Source of the DNA: Annona cherimola
Taxonomy: Eukaryota > Streptophyta > Magnoliopsida > Magnoliales > Annonaceae
Assembly: GCA_030490835.1 (NCBI GenBank)
Contig: CM059972.1
Span: 57,641,563 to 57,705,562 of the forward strand
Length of the DNA stretch: 64,000 nt
Direction of reading: 5' to 3'
In this document: in pieces, positions 37,012 to 49,066 of the stretch
Position numbering within the stretch: position 1 is the first letter of the stretch
Layout: the number at the start of each line of letters is the position of its first letter
Program-made: the position numbers and the translations under genes
The notes under the pieces: generated by a model
Database searches by the model: none
Told to the model about the DNA's origin: nothing
The model's input: the letters and a program-made list of their open reading frames with translations, nothing else

Positions 37012-38551
37012 TTGGTATCAGTGAATGTGGACAAAAGCATGGAGGAAGAAATTAATCAAATACCTGTGGTTAGAGAATTTCCAGATGTATTTCCCAACGA
37101 ATTAACCACATTGCCTCCACAACGGGAAATGGATATGACGATTGATGTAATGTCGGGTACAGCTCTAATTTCTAAAACTCCATATAGAATGGCGCAAGCT
37201 GAGATGAATGAAGTAAGGGCGCAAATACAGGAGCTATTGAACAAAGGTTTTATTAGACCAAGTGTATCACCTTGGGGAGCTCCGGTACTGTTTGTAAGGA
37301 AAAAGGACGGAAGCTTGAGATTATGTATTGACTACCAAGAGCTGAATAAGGTCACAATAAAGAATAAATATCCATTGCCTAGTATCGATGACTTGTTTGA
37401 TCAGTTGCAAGGAGCAACGACTTTCTCTAAGATTGATTTACAGTCAGGGTACTATCAGTTGAGAATAAGTCCGGTTGATACTCATAAAACGGCATTTCGA
37501 ACTAGGTGTGGACACTATGAGTTTCTGGTAATGCCTTTCGGACTTACTAATGCCCCTGTTGTATTCATGGACATGATGAATAGGGTTTTTCGGGACTATC
37601 TGGATCAATTTTTGGTTATTTTTATTGATGATGTCCTGATCTACTCTAAACGGAGAAAGAACATGAAGACCATCTGCGAAGGGTCTTAGAAAGGCTAAGG
37701 AAAGAGAAATTGTATGCCAAACTGAAGAAATGTGAGTTTGGCTGAAATAAATAGGATTTCTCGGACATATAATATCTGAAAAGGGTATTCAAGTTGATCC
37801 ACAAAAGATTGAGGCAGTTTTGAAATGGCCAAGGCCAACGACCATTACAGAAATTCAAAGCTTCTTAGGGTTGGCCGGCTATTACAAGAGATTCGTCGAA
37901 GGATTTTCACAATTGTCAGCCCCGTTAACCAAGTTGACTCGTAAGGGATTCAGGTATGTATGGTCTGAGGAATGCGAGCACAGCTTTCAGGAGTTGAAAC
38001 AACGATTAGTAGAAGCACCCATTCTAACCCTACCCGAAGGAAATGAAGGGTTTGTAGTTTATAGTGATGCATCAAGAAAAGATTTGCGTTGTGTTTTGAT
38101 GCAAAGGGGTAAGGTGATAGCTTATGCGTCATGACAACTAAAGCCCAATGAGGTAAGCTACCCCACGCATGATTTAGAGTTAGCCGCGGTGGTATTTGCC
38201 TTGAAAATATGGATACATTACCTGTATGGTGCAAGATGTGAGATTTACAACGATCACAAGAGCCTCAAGTATATTTTCATTCAGAAGGAGTTGAACATGA
38301 GACAGAGGAGAAGACTCGAGTTATTGAAAGATTATGATTTGGAAATTTTATACCATCCACGTAAGGCAAATGTGGTAGCTGATGCATTGAGCCGAAATGT
38401 CAGCTTAGCACATCTTATCACTAAGGAGAAAGGACTGCTTAAGGAGATAGAGCAAATGGAATTGATTGTATGTCCACCAGGAGTCCAGGTCCGACTGTCC
38501 CAATTACACATACAATCCTCACTTTTTGAACAGATTAGGGTTGCGCAGTAA
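37012..38551 (+). pseudogene. pol: Element B reverse transcriptase and RNase H
   Basis: RT frame 37012-37650 has the full motif set: [60 protein letters not shown] and the catalytic FIDD at 37621-37632. A frameshift near 37650 ends it, with a second break near 37740. The connection domain ([15 protein letters not shown], 37855-37910) and RNase H ([34 protein letters not shown]) follow from 37820 to 38400, broken by a TGA at 38132 where C has arginine. This module copies the RNA genome and degrades the template. Confidence 0.87.
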
Positions 38552-38584
38552 AAGGACACAGACCTACATACACATGTTGAGAAA

Positions 38585-39949
38585 ATGAAGAAAAAAGGGT
38601 TGACAGAATTTGTTATTGATGAACAGGGTATGTATAGGTACAAAGGTCGCCTTTGCATACCTAACATTGTTGAGTTGAAGGAACAAATTCTTAAGGAAGC
38701 CCATTTTTCACCTTTTTCTATTCACCCAGGGAGTACTAAGATGTATCAGGATCTCAAGAAAGCATATTGGTGGAATAATATGAAAAGGGAGATCGCTGAA
38801 TATGTGGCTAAGTGTCTAACTTGCCAATGGGTGAAGGCGGATCACCAGAAAATACCTGGTAAGTTACAGTCCTTAGAAATTCCAGAATGGAAGTGGGACG
38901 ATATCACAATGGACTTTATTGAAGGATTACCTAGAACCCAAGCAGGAAATGATTCTATATGGGTAATCGTGGATAGGTTATCAAAAGTCGCACACTTCCT
39001 ACCTATCAGAAGGACTTATACAGCGGAAAAGCTGGCAAGGGTCTATTATAAAGAGGTTGTACAATTACATGGAGTGCCAAAGTCGATTATCTCAGATCGA
39101 GATGCGATGTTTACATCGAGGTTTTGAAAAAGTTTGAACGAAACCTTAGGCACCCAACTCAAGTTCAGTACAGCTTTCCATCCTCAAACCGATGGACAAA
39201 CGGAGCGGGTTAACCAAATCATTGAAGATATGCTTCGTATGTGTACTTTGGAGTTTGGAGGATCATAGGTTGAATACATTTCAATTGCGGAATTCGCTTA
39301 TAACAATAGCTATCAAGATAGCATCCAAATGGCTCCATTTGAGCCGTTATATGGTCGACGGTGTCGAACGCCATTGAACTGGGATGAAGTTGGTGAGAAA
39401 AGATTAGCCCCAGTCCTATCTCAACGAATGACGGACAAGGTGAAAACTATTCGCCAGTGTATACTCACTGTCCAAAGTCAGTAAAAGAGTTACATAGATT
39501 GCAAGAGAAGGGATTTGAATATCCAAGTTGGCGAACACGTGTTTATTAAGGTCACGCCATTCAAAGGGGTTACAAGGTTTGGAAAAAGGGGAAAATTGAA
39601 TCCCAGATACATTGGACCATTTGAAGTTTTGGAAAAGGTTGGGAAGCTGGCATATCAGGTAGCTTTACCCCCAACACTAGCCCTAGTTCACAATGTCTTT
39701 CATATATCGATGCTTAGGAAATATGTCCCAGACCCAACACATGTATTAGTGGCTGAAAATTTACCGATTTAAGATTATCTAAATTATGAAGAAAGACCAG
39801 TAAGGATCTTAGATCACAAGATACAAAAGCTGCGGAATTGGGAAATTGAATATGTGAAGGTACAATGGAACCGATATTCCGAAAATGAAGCCACTTGGGA
39901 ATTAAAGGAAGAAGCGGAACAAAAGTACCCCCATCTATTTAAAGAATAG
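38585..39949 (+). pseudogene. pol: Element B integrase and chromodomain
   Basis: The HHCC zinc region ([18 protein letters not shown], then CLTCQ) is at 38720-38830. The catalytic core has [12 protein letters not shown] (38895-38935), [20 protein letters not shown] sequence (39075-39125) and [20 protein letters not shown] (39175-39235). The C-terminal part has HVFIKVTPFKGVTRFGKRG (39535-39595) and the chromodomain EERPVRILDHKI, then VKVQWNRYSENEATWELKEE, ending at TAG 39947. Stops at 39124 (TGA), 39267 (TAG), 39481 (TAA) and 39769 (TAA) all fall on positions coding Trp, Gln or Arg in the relatives. Confidence 0.87.
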
Positions 39950-39974
39950 ACGGTTTCGGGACAAAACCTGTTAT

Positions 39975-39987
39975 AAGGGGGGAGGAT
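39975..39987 (+). other. Polypurine tract of B
   Basis: AAGGGGGGAGGAT directly before the 3' LTR start at 39988, identical to the tracts of A and C. Confidence 0.88.
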
Positions 39988-42900
39988 TGTGAAACCCTAA
40001 CCCAAGTAGGACCCATGTGTATGCATCAATCATGTATGTGATGTTTATTTGGGAATTATGGAATTATGAAGGTATTCTATGAATTTTGCTAATTATTGCA
40101 ATTAGGGTTTTGAATTAGCAATAATGATGTGATTAATCATTTTGAGCTAAAATGAGACAATGGGTTTAGAATAAATCATTTGTGATTTAAATGTGCAAAT
40201 GTATCATGAAAAATTATTTTCCATTATTTAAAATGAATTATGTGAATTATTATGGTAATTGCAAGTTTAATGGAAAAACATTGAAAAATTCATAACTCAA
40301 CGCCTGTAAGGCGGATTTAAGTGAAATTTGAAATGGAAATAATTAATGTTGGGATTGATATTATGGAATAAATAGGTTATGAAAATTCTTGATGAAATGA
40401 TAATTATGATTTATTGATCATATTTCAATTTCAACCGTTAACATTAAACAGTTATAACGGGAGCTAGAAAACTCGAATTGAGTTGAAATTTGAAACGGTT
40501 GAATGGAATTGTGAGATATTTATTTTGAATGGCTTTGATTAAGAATGAAATTTTGGGAAAATGACTTCATTGAAAAAGGTGAGCATGGTTGACTAATGCT
40601 CCATAAAAGCAACATGCCATTAATGCTAGAGTACCAAGTGTAAGTGCATGATGGGAATGGAATTTGAGGTGGAAAATTGCAGGCCATTCCTTGTGGATTT
40701 TATGTAATTAATTGAAATATATAAAGGTGAGAATTATCCATCCATTTAATGCATGTTATGATGGAATTACAAAAGCATAGAGGAGGTGGCCTTAAGGGAC
40801 GTCCAAAGGGGCTGTTTGGTGCCTATTTTTTATTTTTAAATTTTTTTAAAAATGCACATAAGTTGCTGGGATGCAAGTACATGATATGTGCATATAATAA
40901 TCGAGATTTTCAGCAATTAAAAAATGGAAAAAGGCAGGTACACATAGCTGAAAACGTGGACAGCTTGTGGTGAAGAAAAATGTATTTTTAGTGCCAAGTT
41001 GCTGCAATATTTGCTGAATTATTTACATAAAACTAATGCATGAACTAATGAGTAATTGAGTGTACAATTTACCCTTAAATTAGTGTGAAAAAGAAAATGA
41101 AAAAAATGAATGGAAAATGGGCAGCAGCTGGGACGTGAATGGGAAGGCAGATGGACGGTTATAGTTGATGCAGATTTTGTGATTTTTGAAAATGGTAAAA
41201 ATGCAATTTTACTTGGCTGAAATTTAATCAGAACATAAGGTAGATAAGGGAGCATTTAAGGAGTGTAGAAATGCATTCCAAGTGCGCCCCACAACTAGAA
41301 AAATTCCAGCAACTATAAGACCCATGCACGTAGAGTTGAGAAGGGATTTTTTGGAAATTTCTAAGTGCCGAAAACGTCCAAGCCAACCCAGCAACTCACA
41401 TCCAAAATTTTCCAGCAAAAGAGGAGGAAAATCAAGGGAAAAATAACGAGAAATTGAGAAGAAAATCATCTAAAAGAATTGAGGTTGAGTTGGCTCAAAA
41501 TCAAGTAAGTATGTGATTGGTTTTAAGTTGTTTAAAATGAGTTCTTAAACTCAAAACCTGGAAATGAAAAAGGATGATGAAAGGATCTGTAAAGTGGTTT
41601 CATAATATGTTTTTGCATGAATATGGAATGGATATTAAGTTCTATGTATGAATTTTCAAGTTAAGATTGATGAAAGTGAAGTTATGCATGTGTATTAAGT
41701 GGAAAATCCAAGTTGATAAACCCTAAATCTCCAAGATAAGTTGCTGTTTTGGTTTGATCATGTGATTAAGTTATGAATCATGTATTCATGCAAAATGTAT
41801 GATGGTTTATGCTTAAGTGATGAATTTTTGAAGTTATGGAATGTAAAGTGATGATTTTGACCTAATTTCTAAGTTTCTATGCTAAAAATGTTATGAAAAT
41901 GGACTTGCATGTTTTAAGAATGTTATGTAGGGTAAAATACCCTAGTTTTAAGGTATTATGGATGCCCAAAATATTTGGGAGAAATAAACCCTAAATCTGA
42001 TTTTAATAAATTTTATGAAGGAACGTCAAACCGACGTGAAACGGGACTCAAAACGTATGGGTAACTTGCTGTTTTGAGAAATGATAATGTATGGATGTTA
42101 AATATATTTTAAATACCTAAAAACGGATTAGGAAAAATTTATTTAATTGCTGAAAATTCGGAATTATATTACTGCATAAGGTTATGTGTCAAAAGACACG
42201 TAAAACGGGTGAAAAAACGAGTTCCAAACTTGCTGTTTTGGAAACCTTGGTTGAATGAATTTAAATCCCATGAAAATACCTTGAATGCAGTGGTAATTAA
42301 GGTTAATTAAACCCCTAAAAAATTGATTAAATTTCTGAGTTAGCAAAGTTTATGAAATGCATTATGTTTATGTGCTAAATGAGCTTATGTGAAGGGATAG
42401 AGGTAAATGGGTGATGAATGACTAATGAAAAATGATTTTATGCAAAAATGCATAAAAATGAGATGAATTCCATGATTATACATCTTTTTTGAATGTGGCA
42501 TGATTTATTTCAAAATTTGAAATTATTTAAGGAAGCCTAAGGCAATAACATGTGTTAAAGCAAACACCGTTGGGTGTATTATGGAAAAATGGATAAATAG
42601 CAAAGTGAGCTCAATGAACCTATGTATGATGGTTATTGAATGATTATTTTGTAATTGAAATGAATACCCTAGGTATGAGGTTATACATGTTATGTTATAT
42701 GGTAGCCAAAGACATGTGTATAAAATGTGCTGATATATGCAAAATGAGCTATCTATGTGTATGATGACTTATGAAGTCAAATAAATGATGTATGTATATG
42801 GAATGGGTTGGAAAACTAAATGAAATATGAGAAAAAGAAATATATGAAAAATCATAGTATTCTCATGTAGGCAAAGGCAAAGAAAAAGTGGTAACGGAAA

Positions 42901-43353
42901 GCTAAGGAATTCAGGTGAAGGACAGGTCATGGCAAAGGAGCAAGTGCCGGCTTAAGGAATCCATGGAAAAACTTATGAAACTCATGTTATGAAATTATGT
43001 GAAATGGTTGTAAAATTATAAGCAGTGCTTTATGATGAATAGATGTAAACTATTCGAATGTTTTATTTGGATGACTGTGATATATACATGCAGTGACATC
43101 TGATTTAGGCAAAAGATGAAATGTCGCTGAACAGCATGCTTGTATATAATGAATGGATTGAAATGACTTAGAAACTTCTGAGTTTGAAAAATATGAGAAC
43201 TTGACTTGTTATATGTCTATATGATGATAATTAATGATATAAATATCCAATAAAACCCGCTGTGTGACAGGGCAATAATCCTGATCACGTTTACCAATCA
43301 ATACGATCCCGAGGTAAGGCTCAGGATGTGATGCTCGGGTTTGGGGCACCACA
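39988..43353 (+). repeat. 3' LTR of B
   Basis: A 3366-bp LTR nearly identical to 30253-33603. It starts TGTGAAACCCTAACCC and ends GGGGCACCACA, where the 5' copy has GGGGCGCCACA. Scattered substitutions and small indels (for example an extra GACAT near 42712 and ACGAGTTCC near 42218) separate the copies. Its open frames at 40749 and 41019-41469 mirror those of the 5' LTR and are not supported as genes. Confidence 0.92.
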
Positions 43354-44108
43354 GTGGGTTCATCGGTAATCGTGCTCCTATCTGACCATGCTGAGACGTC
43401 TTCCTCCCCATCGTCAGAACTATCACTATCGTCATCTTCTTCATCAACTTCCTCATCATCATTTTCACCCTCCTCCTCCTGTATCTCAGGAGCAAAGTAC
43501 TCCATCGGGTCCTCATCGTCATTATCACTAGCATTATTGTCTTCATTTCCTGCCTTAAGGCAGATAGATTCCCCATACTGCCCTGCTATATGGATAACAA
43601 CTTCATTAAGACCTGGAGCGACGGGTGTTTCTGAAATTCCCTGGGCTTGGCATTCCTCTATCATAATAGCTACCTCTTTTTCCCTCGGGTTGATTCTTTC
43701 CCAACTCACCCCGTGCCTAAACTACACCAATCCGCACTTAAACCTATACAACGGACCATCATCAGGGGGTATGGGTGCTGGAATCTGATCCCAAAATTTT
43801 TGGAGATCTTGAGGGAACATCAAATCAGATGGAACAGGTAGGTCTATTTTGTGAGAAGCTGCAGTATTCTCTATCTTCGGAATACGACTTGTAGATTCCT
43901 CTACATTTGGCCTCTAAGGATAAGGGTTAACAACGTAATCTCCTTGACTCTGAGTCTGACGTTGCCTAGGAGGAAAACCAGGAGGTACTGATGAAAAATA
44001 CATGAAATTCCACCATCTATTAACATTCTTAGCTATCATTCTTTTCTGATCTTCTTCCTCCTTCCTAAGCTCTTCTTCACTCATAGCCTTTTTCCCTTGG
44101 TCAGCCAT
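43354..44108 (-). pseudogene. ORF0 of A, N-terminal and central part
   Basis: Starts at ATG 44108 (MADQGKKAMSEEELRKEEED). It shares NVNRWWNFMYFSSVPPGFPP, then FPQDLQKFWDQIPAPIPPDD, RHGVSWERINPREKEVAIMI, an acidic tract at about 43400-43520 and AWSDRSTITDEPT with ORF0 of B and C. It continues across element B at 30252-30193. Two TAG stops (43914-43916, 43722-43724) interrupt an otherwise continuous single frame, so this is the least damaged ORF0 copy. No characterised domain is recognised. Position between primer site and gag implies it was translated from the genomic RNA, or from a subgenomic one. Confidence 0.75.
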
Positions 44109-44389
44109 CTACAATTCAAACATAGCAAGTCAGCTATATTCAACATCATACTCAAATCATCGTAGACAAATTATCATAGAATAAATTGTCTAATCACATA
44201 CTTATCATCATATCATATAGCTTATCATCTAAGCACATAGATATCCTTCAATCACATAGCTTATGATTTAATCTCATAAACATAGCTATCATATCACATA
44301 GATATAGCTTATCATCACATCAAATAGATTTCATCATAAGCTATAAATTTTCATACTTAGGAAATTTTTCTCGCCGTTTACTAATCCAT

Positions 44390-44401
44390 GCTCTAATACC
44401 A
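44390..44401 (-). other. Primer-binding site of A
   Basis: Minus strand reads TGGTATTAGAGC, one base from the standard Met-type site, 5 bp inside the LTR edge at 44407. It fixes 44407 as the inner edge of A's 5' LTR. Confidence 0.85.
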
Positions 44402-44406
44402 ACCTC

Positions 44407-44933
44407 TGCGGCACCCCAGACCGAGCGTCACAACCTTACTTCAAGATCTAATCATTGGTAAGTGTGATCAGGATTGTTGCCCTATCACTTGGTGAGTTCT
44501 TTGGATATTTATCCCTTTTATCTTAACTCCTTAGAAGTTTATATCATTTTATATGTTCCATTTGAAATATATACATATGATCTCATAATTTTCCATACTT
44601 AACCATTTCATGATAAATCATTCTTAATAATTGACCATAATTTTTTTCGCTAGTTATAGTCATAATCATCATAGAGTCATAAGCATAACAAAATCCTTAT
44701 ACAACATTCAGACATTAATAATGTCATTAACATACAACCATACATATCATAGAGTTCTATCACAAGAACTTGTAGAAATTCATTTTTTCCTTGAATCACC
44801 ACCTGTGCTCCTTGCATGGTTCTCTCTTTCACCTGTCTTTAGGATTTGGAAAACAAAACTGTGAGTCGAAACTCAATAAGCAAGCTATAAGGTTTTCAGG
44901 CAATTCATTTTCAAGGCAAATTATATAAATGCA
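44407..44933 (-). repeat. 5' LTR of A, first 527 bp in window
   Basis: Plus strand starts TGCGGCACCCCAGACCGAGCG and follows 18353-18880 almost base for base, including the TTGGATATTTATCCC block and the TGAGTCGAAACTCAATAAG block. It stops at AAATGCA, where element C is inserted. ATGCA (44929-44933) should be C's left target duplication. The rest of the LTR is outside the window. Confidence 0.87.
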
Positions 44934-47900
44934 TGTGAGACCCCAACCTATGTAGGACTCAATTGTATGAATTTGACATATAAATGTGATTTATATGTGA
45001 TTTAATTGAATTTTGGATGATTTTGTGATTTTGGTAAATTATTGCAATTAGGGCTAAGGATTAGAAATAATGATTCAAGTAATCATTCTAAGCCGATATG
45101 AGTCAATAGAATTAAAGTAGTTTGATGGTAATTGAAACTTATCAATATATCATGAATAATTATCTTAAATTATATGGTTTGATTTGTGAGAATTAAATGG
45201 TAATTATCAAGTTAAGTAGAAAAATACTCAAAAATTCATAACTTAACGCCAGTAAGGCAAATTGAAGTGAAATTTGAAAGGCAAGTAGGTAATGATGGAC
45301 TTAACCTTATGGAAGCATTGGATTATGAAAAATTCTGATGAAATCAGTGTGATAATTAATTTTTTATATTCAAAATTCAACCGTTAACTTCAAGTGGCTA
45401 TAACTTGAGTTAGAAAAGTTGGATTGAGATGAAATTTGAAACGGTTATATAAAATCATGAGATTAATATTTTGGAAGGTTTAGATTAAGAAAATTATGAT
45501 AGAAAAATGCCTGAATAGAAAAAGGTGCACATATTTTACTTTTGCACCACCAAGTACCATGCATTTAAGGCAAATAGTGCATGGATTAAATGCATTTTTA
45601 ATGGCCTCAATTATGTATCAAATGCAGGTAAAATGCAAGGTATTTTGTGCATTAATATGTGTGGAAAATTCATAAAAATATCTCTGCATTAACGTTGGAT
45701 TTTAAGAAGCTAAGGAGGAGCTCAAAGGAGCATAGCATATGTGGCACATATGGAACATCCAAACCAGCCCATCACTTGGACTTTTGTATATTTTTTATAT
45801 GATATATATACCTATGTAGCTAGGGAGCAAGGGTGAATAAATTAACATAAATGGGTGTGGAAATTTTCTGCAAGGAAAGTCATATTCAGCAGCACATTGA
45901 TGGGGTAAATAATGGGCAGCAAGGTAAGCTACCCAAGGGGGACGTCCAAGGGGCCTGATTGCTGGATTTTTTCTTAATTTTTTTATGGTAAATAAATAGC
46001 TGAGCTAGCTACTAATTAGGATATATAAATACCAATAATTAAAGCTGTAAGCTTTGTGGAAAAAATGGCAAAAACAGCTGCATTGTGACGTGCTCACCAT
46101 GGACAGCTATATGAGCTTGATTTTGAGCAGATTTTATTATTTAAAAACCTGTTTAAAATGCATTTTATTTGGCCACAAATTGGACAGCACATATATGGGA
46201 TAGACATGTATTAAAATGCCTTCAAATCATGTGCTAAATGTGTGCCAAAAAATTTGTATTATAAATATATATTGAAGCACACATGGATGCCCATTTGAAG
46301 TAAAATCAAAGGAAGCATTCCCAAAAGAGGGCAGCAATAGGGGACGTCCAAAGAAACCCCAGCAAGGAGGAAAGAAAAGGGAGAGGAAAGAAGGAGAAAG
46401 AAACGAAGAAAGATGGGAAAATTAAGCTTGATTTGATTAGGGTCAAAATTTGCAACAACCAAGTATATATGATGTGTTAGATCCTTTCATTCTAAGTTTT
46501 CTACCCCAAGCTTTTGGATATGAATATGGTTCATAAAGGATCCTTGAGTGGTGAATTACAATGCCATTAATTAGAATATTGAATGGGTATTAAATGATAT
46601 GAATGAATTTTGATGATTTAAGATGTTGAAATGGATGATAGAAAGGGATATGGATTGATAACCTATCTTGAAACATTCCAAATTCATGTATTACTTTGCT
46701 GTTTCAAATTGTTCTTATGATTATATGATAATTCATGTTTTGATGTATTATATATGTTGATTTAAGCCTAAGTTATGAATTTTAGAAAGAATGGAATTCA
46801 AGGCTACGTATATGACCCGATTTCCTTGATTTTACGATATATATGTTGCATAAGTTTGCCTAAATAAATTATAGATGCTTTAAAGGTTAAATTAATCTAA
46901 ATATAAGGTACATTGAATGTCTAAAATCGATTGATTAAGTTTTCCTTAAATCTGGAATTTTAGGGCACGTGTAGGAACATTTAAAATGGTGTGAAAAGGA
47001 TACCCAACATGTACATGGAAGTTGCTATTTTGAAACGGATTAAATTATGGGTGTTAAATATGTGTTAAAACTCTGGATTTTGGTTAGGAAAAGTTGGATT
47101 AGCTTCTGAAAATTCTGAATTATAAATTTGTTTTGGTTTAAGTACCGAAAGTTACGTTGAAAGTGTGAAAAACAGGTACCAAAGTTGCTTTTTTTAATCC
47201 TATGATTAGTGGATTAAAATTTCATAAAAATACCCTAAATAAAGTGTTAATTAAGGATGTTAATAATGCTGAATTAGGGACTAATTTTCTGATTTAGAAA
47301 ATTTTATGAAATGCATCGTATACGTGTTGTGAAATGGCTATGTGTGTAAGGATGGACATGAATTAGTGGTAAATGACTTATATAAATTGATTAAATGCAA
47401 AAATGCATTAAAATATGATAAATTATGTGATTATATTTTTATTTAGATACATAAGGATAATCTCAAATTTTGGGGTTAATTCATGAGGCTTAAGACAACA
47501 ACGAGTGCTTAAAATGAGCACCGATGTATACATTTTTGGAAAATAAGTGAAATATGGTGTATGGAAGGTAGTGAACCTTTAAATGATGATTATCGAATGA
47601 TTATTAAGTAATTGAATGATTACCCTACTTATGGGGTTGAACATGTTGTGTAATGGCCGATGTAATGCACGAGTATGTGCTATATGTGCATTTCGACTTG
47701 AAAATTCAAATGGATCATGTATATTAATGAAAATGGGATGGAAAACTAAGTTGAATGCAAGCAAAAGAAATATATGAATGTTATATCATTCTCATGTAGG
47801 CAAGGGCAAAGAAAAGGTAGATTCGAAAAGCTAACGTGAGACAAGTAAGCAAGCAAATTTTTAGATGATTTCGTTTTCTAAATTGTTTTAAATAAATGTA

Positions 47901-48882
47901 ACTTTTGCTCTAACTACTTTGATGTGATTATTGAAATTATTTCTAAAGTATTTAAGGATGGTCATTCCTTAGTTAAATATGTATTGAAAAGATTCTTTTG
48001 TTTACAATATGATCTTGCAAAATTTCTTTGATAAATGTTATGAAAAATAATTTTGTACTAAATTTCTAAATGAAAAATCGTGCTAGCATGCTAAAGATGG
48101 TTTTTTTGAAAGTTTCATGTGCATAAAGTACTAGGTCTACCTGAAAGGTATAAGCGGACCGGCTATCCTCCTTTGGTGTGACCAAGTCACTAAGATAGGC
48201 CAAAGGCCGGCGGCACCCTCCCTGAGATGGGAAAAGACAAGGACAGATGGTCGCCCAGCTAGCTTCCATCCTATGAAGGACATGTTTCACAGTTTTACAT
48301 TACATTATGCATGTCGTACCTGTGATATGTACAAGGACTATGTTTTTATAATATACCTTTTCAAAAGGTATAAATTTCTTTCCAAGACATTTTAAATGAA
48401 AAATATTGCCTGAAAAATATACAGCTTGCTTATCGAGTTTCGACTCACGTTTTTCATTTTCCAAACCCATAGACAGGTGAAAGAAGAGACCTGGCAAAGG
48501 AGCACGAGTCAACCATTGAAAAAATGAAAAACAGTATAAGTTCATGATTGCGAAAAAACTTTATTTTGAATGGTTGTAAAATAATTTGATGTTTCTGTGT
48601 TGACATTTATGGATGATACATGCTGTGATATCCGATTTATGAGAAAGTTTGAAATATATCGTGAATATCATGATTAGTTATGAAATTAATGGGTGGAAAT
48701 GACCTAAATATGCATGAGATAAAAAACTAGAAGGAAATAAATACCTAAGGAAACATATTTAATTGGATAAATATCCATTAAAACCCGCCGTGTGACATGG
48801 CAACAATCCTGATCATGTTTACCAATCAATAACGATCCCGAGGTAAGGCTCAAGATGTGACGCTCGGGTTTGGGGCGCCACA
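44934..48882 (+). repeat. 5' LTR of C
   Basis: A 3949-bp LTR from TGTGAGACCCCAACC to GGGGCGCCACA, followed by the primer site. It contains the paired motif (AACGCCAGTAAGGCAAATTG near 45245 and AAGTTGGATTGAGATGAAA near 45417), a TATAAATA box at 46260, and the inverse of the TGAGTCGAAACTCAATAAG block near 48430. Near 48140-48250 it carries the GC-richer block with GGCGGCACCCTCCC also seen inverted at 10900 and 19120. No gene is visible. Confidence 0.9.
46260..46267 (+). promoter_or_regulatory. Possible TATA box in LTR of C
   Basis: TATAAATA in the middle of the LTR, retained in the 3' LTR copy at 56408-56415 within a well-conserved stretch ending TTGAAGCACAC. Position and conservation fit an LTR promoter at the U3/R boundary. 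The transcription start is not determinable from sequence alone. Confidence 0.4.
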
Positions 48883-48887
48883 GAGCT

Positions 48888-48898
48888 TGGTATCAGAG
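48888..48898 (+). other. Primer-binding site of C
   Basis: TGGTATCAGAG starts 6 bp inside the LTR end and matches the initiator Met tRNA-type site. Unlike B's, its core is intact. Confidence 0.87.
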
Positions 48899-49066
48899 TA
48901 AGGATTGGTAAATAGGTGTGGAAAATTTCTAAGTATGAAAATTGAAAGGATATGATGAGATATACATGATTCTATGATGATTAGATATGTTATTAACATG
49001 GTGAGATGCATGATATATGATGATAAATTGTCTTTGCAATGCAATTAAATTGCTATGTTTGAATAG

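Larger units (their letters stand above)
30253..43353 (+). mobile_element. Gypsy chromovirus B (Tekay/Del-like), complete
   Basis: Full-length 13.1-kb element on the plus strand with two LTRs (3351 and 3366 bp), a Met-type primer site, ORF0, gag, protease, RT, RNase H, integrase with chromodomain, and polypurine tract. Perfect GTGGG duplications flank it (30248-30252, 43354-43358). It sits inside ORF0 of element A in the opposite orientation. Its LTRs differ at only a few positions in the first 260 bp by eye, so it is the youngest gypsy insertion here. Coding regions still carry multiple stops and frameshifts. Confidence 0.93.
18353..44933 (-). mobile_element. Gypsy chromovirus A (Tekay/Del-like), multiply interrupted
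   Basis: Minus-strand Ty3/gypsy element inserted into D's chromodomain. Reading leftwards it has part of the 5' LTR (44933-44407), primer site, ORF0 (interrupted by B), spacer, gag (interrupted by a solo LTR), protease, RT, RNase H, integrase, chromodomain, polypurine tract and 3' LTR (22414-18353). Without insertions the internal region is about 6.35 kb, close to B (6.38 kb) and C (6.18 kb). The remainder of its 5' LTR lies beyond the window because C, itself interrupted by G, splits it. TGTTA at 18348-18352 is the probable target duplication. Confidence 0.88.

Noticed and set aside
40749..41469. Open frames in the 3' LTR of B, mirrored in the 5' LTR (31285-31735)
   Set aside because: Present in both LTRs only because the LTRs are near-identical, with no domain, and the frames are not kept in the LTRs of A or C.
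43354..43788. Plus-strand frame encoding a serine-rich protein
   Set aside because: It is the antisense of the Glu/Asp codons of ORF0 in element A, and the minus-strand reading aligns with B and C.
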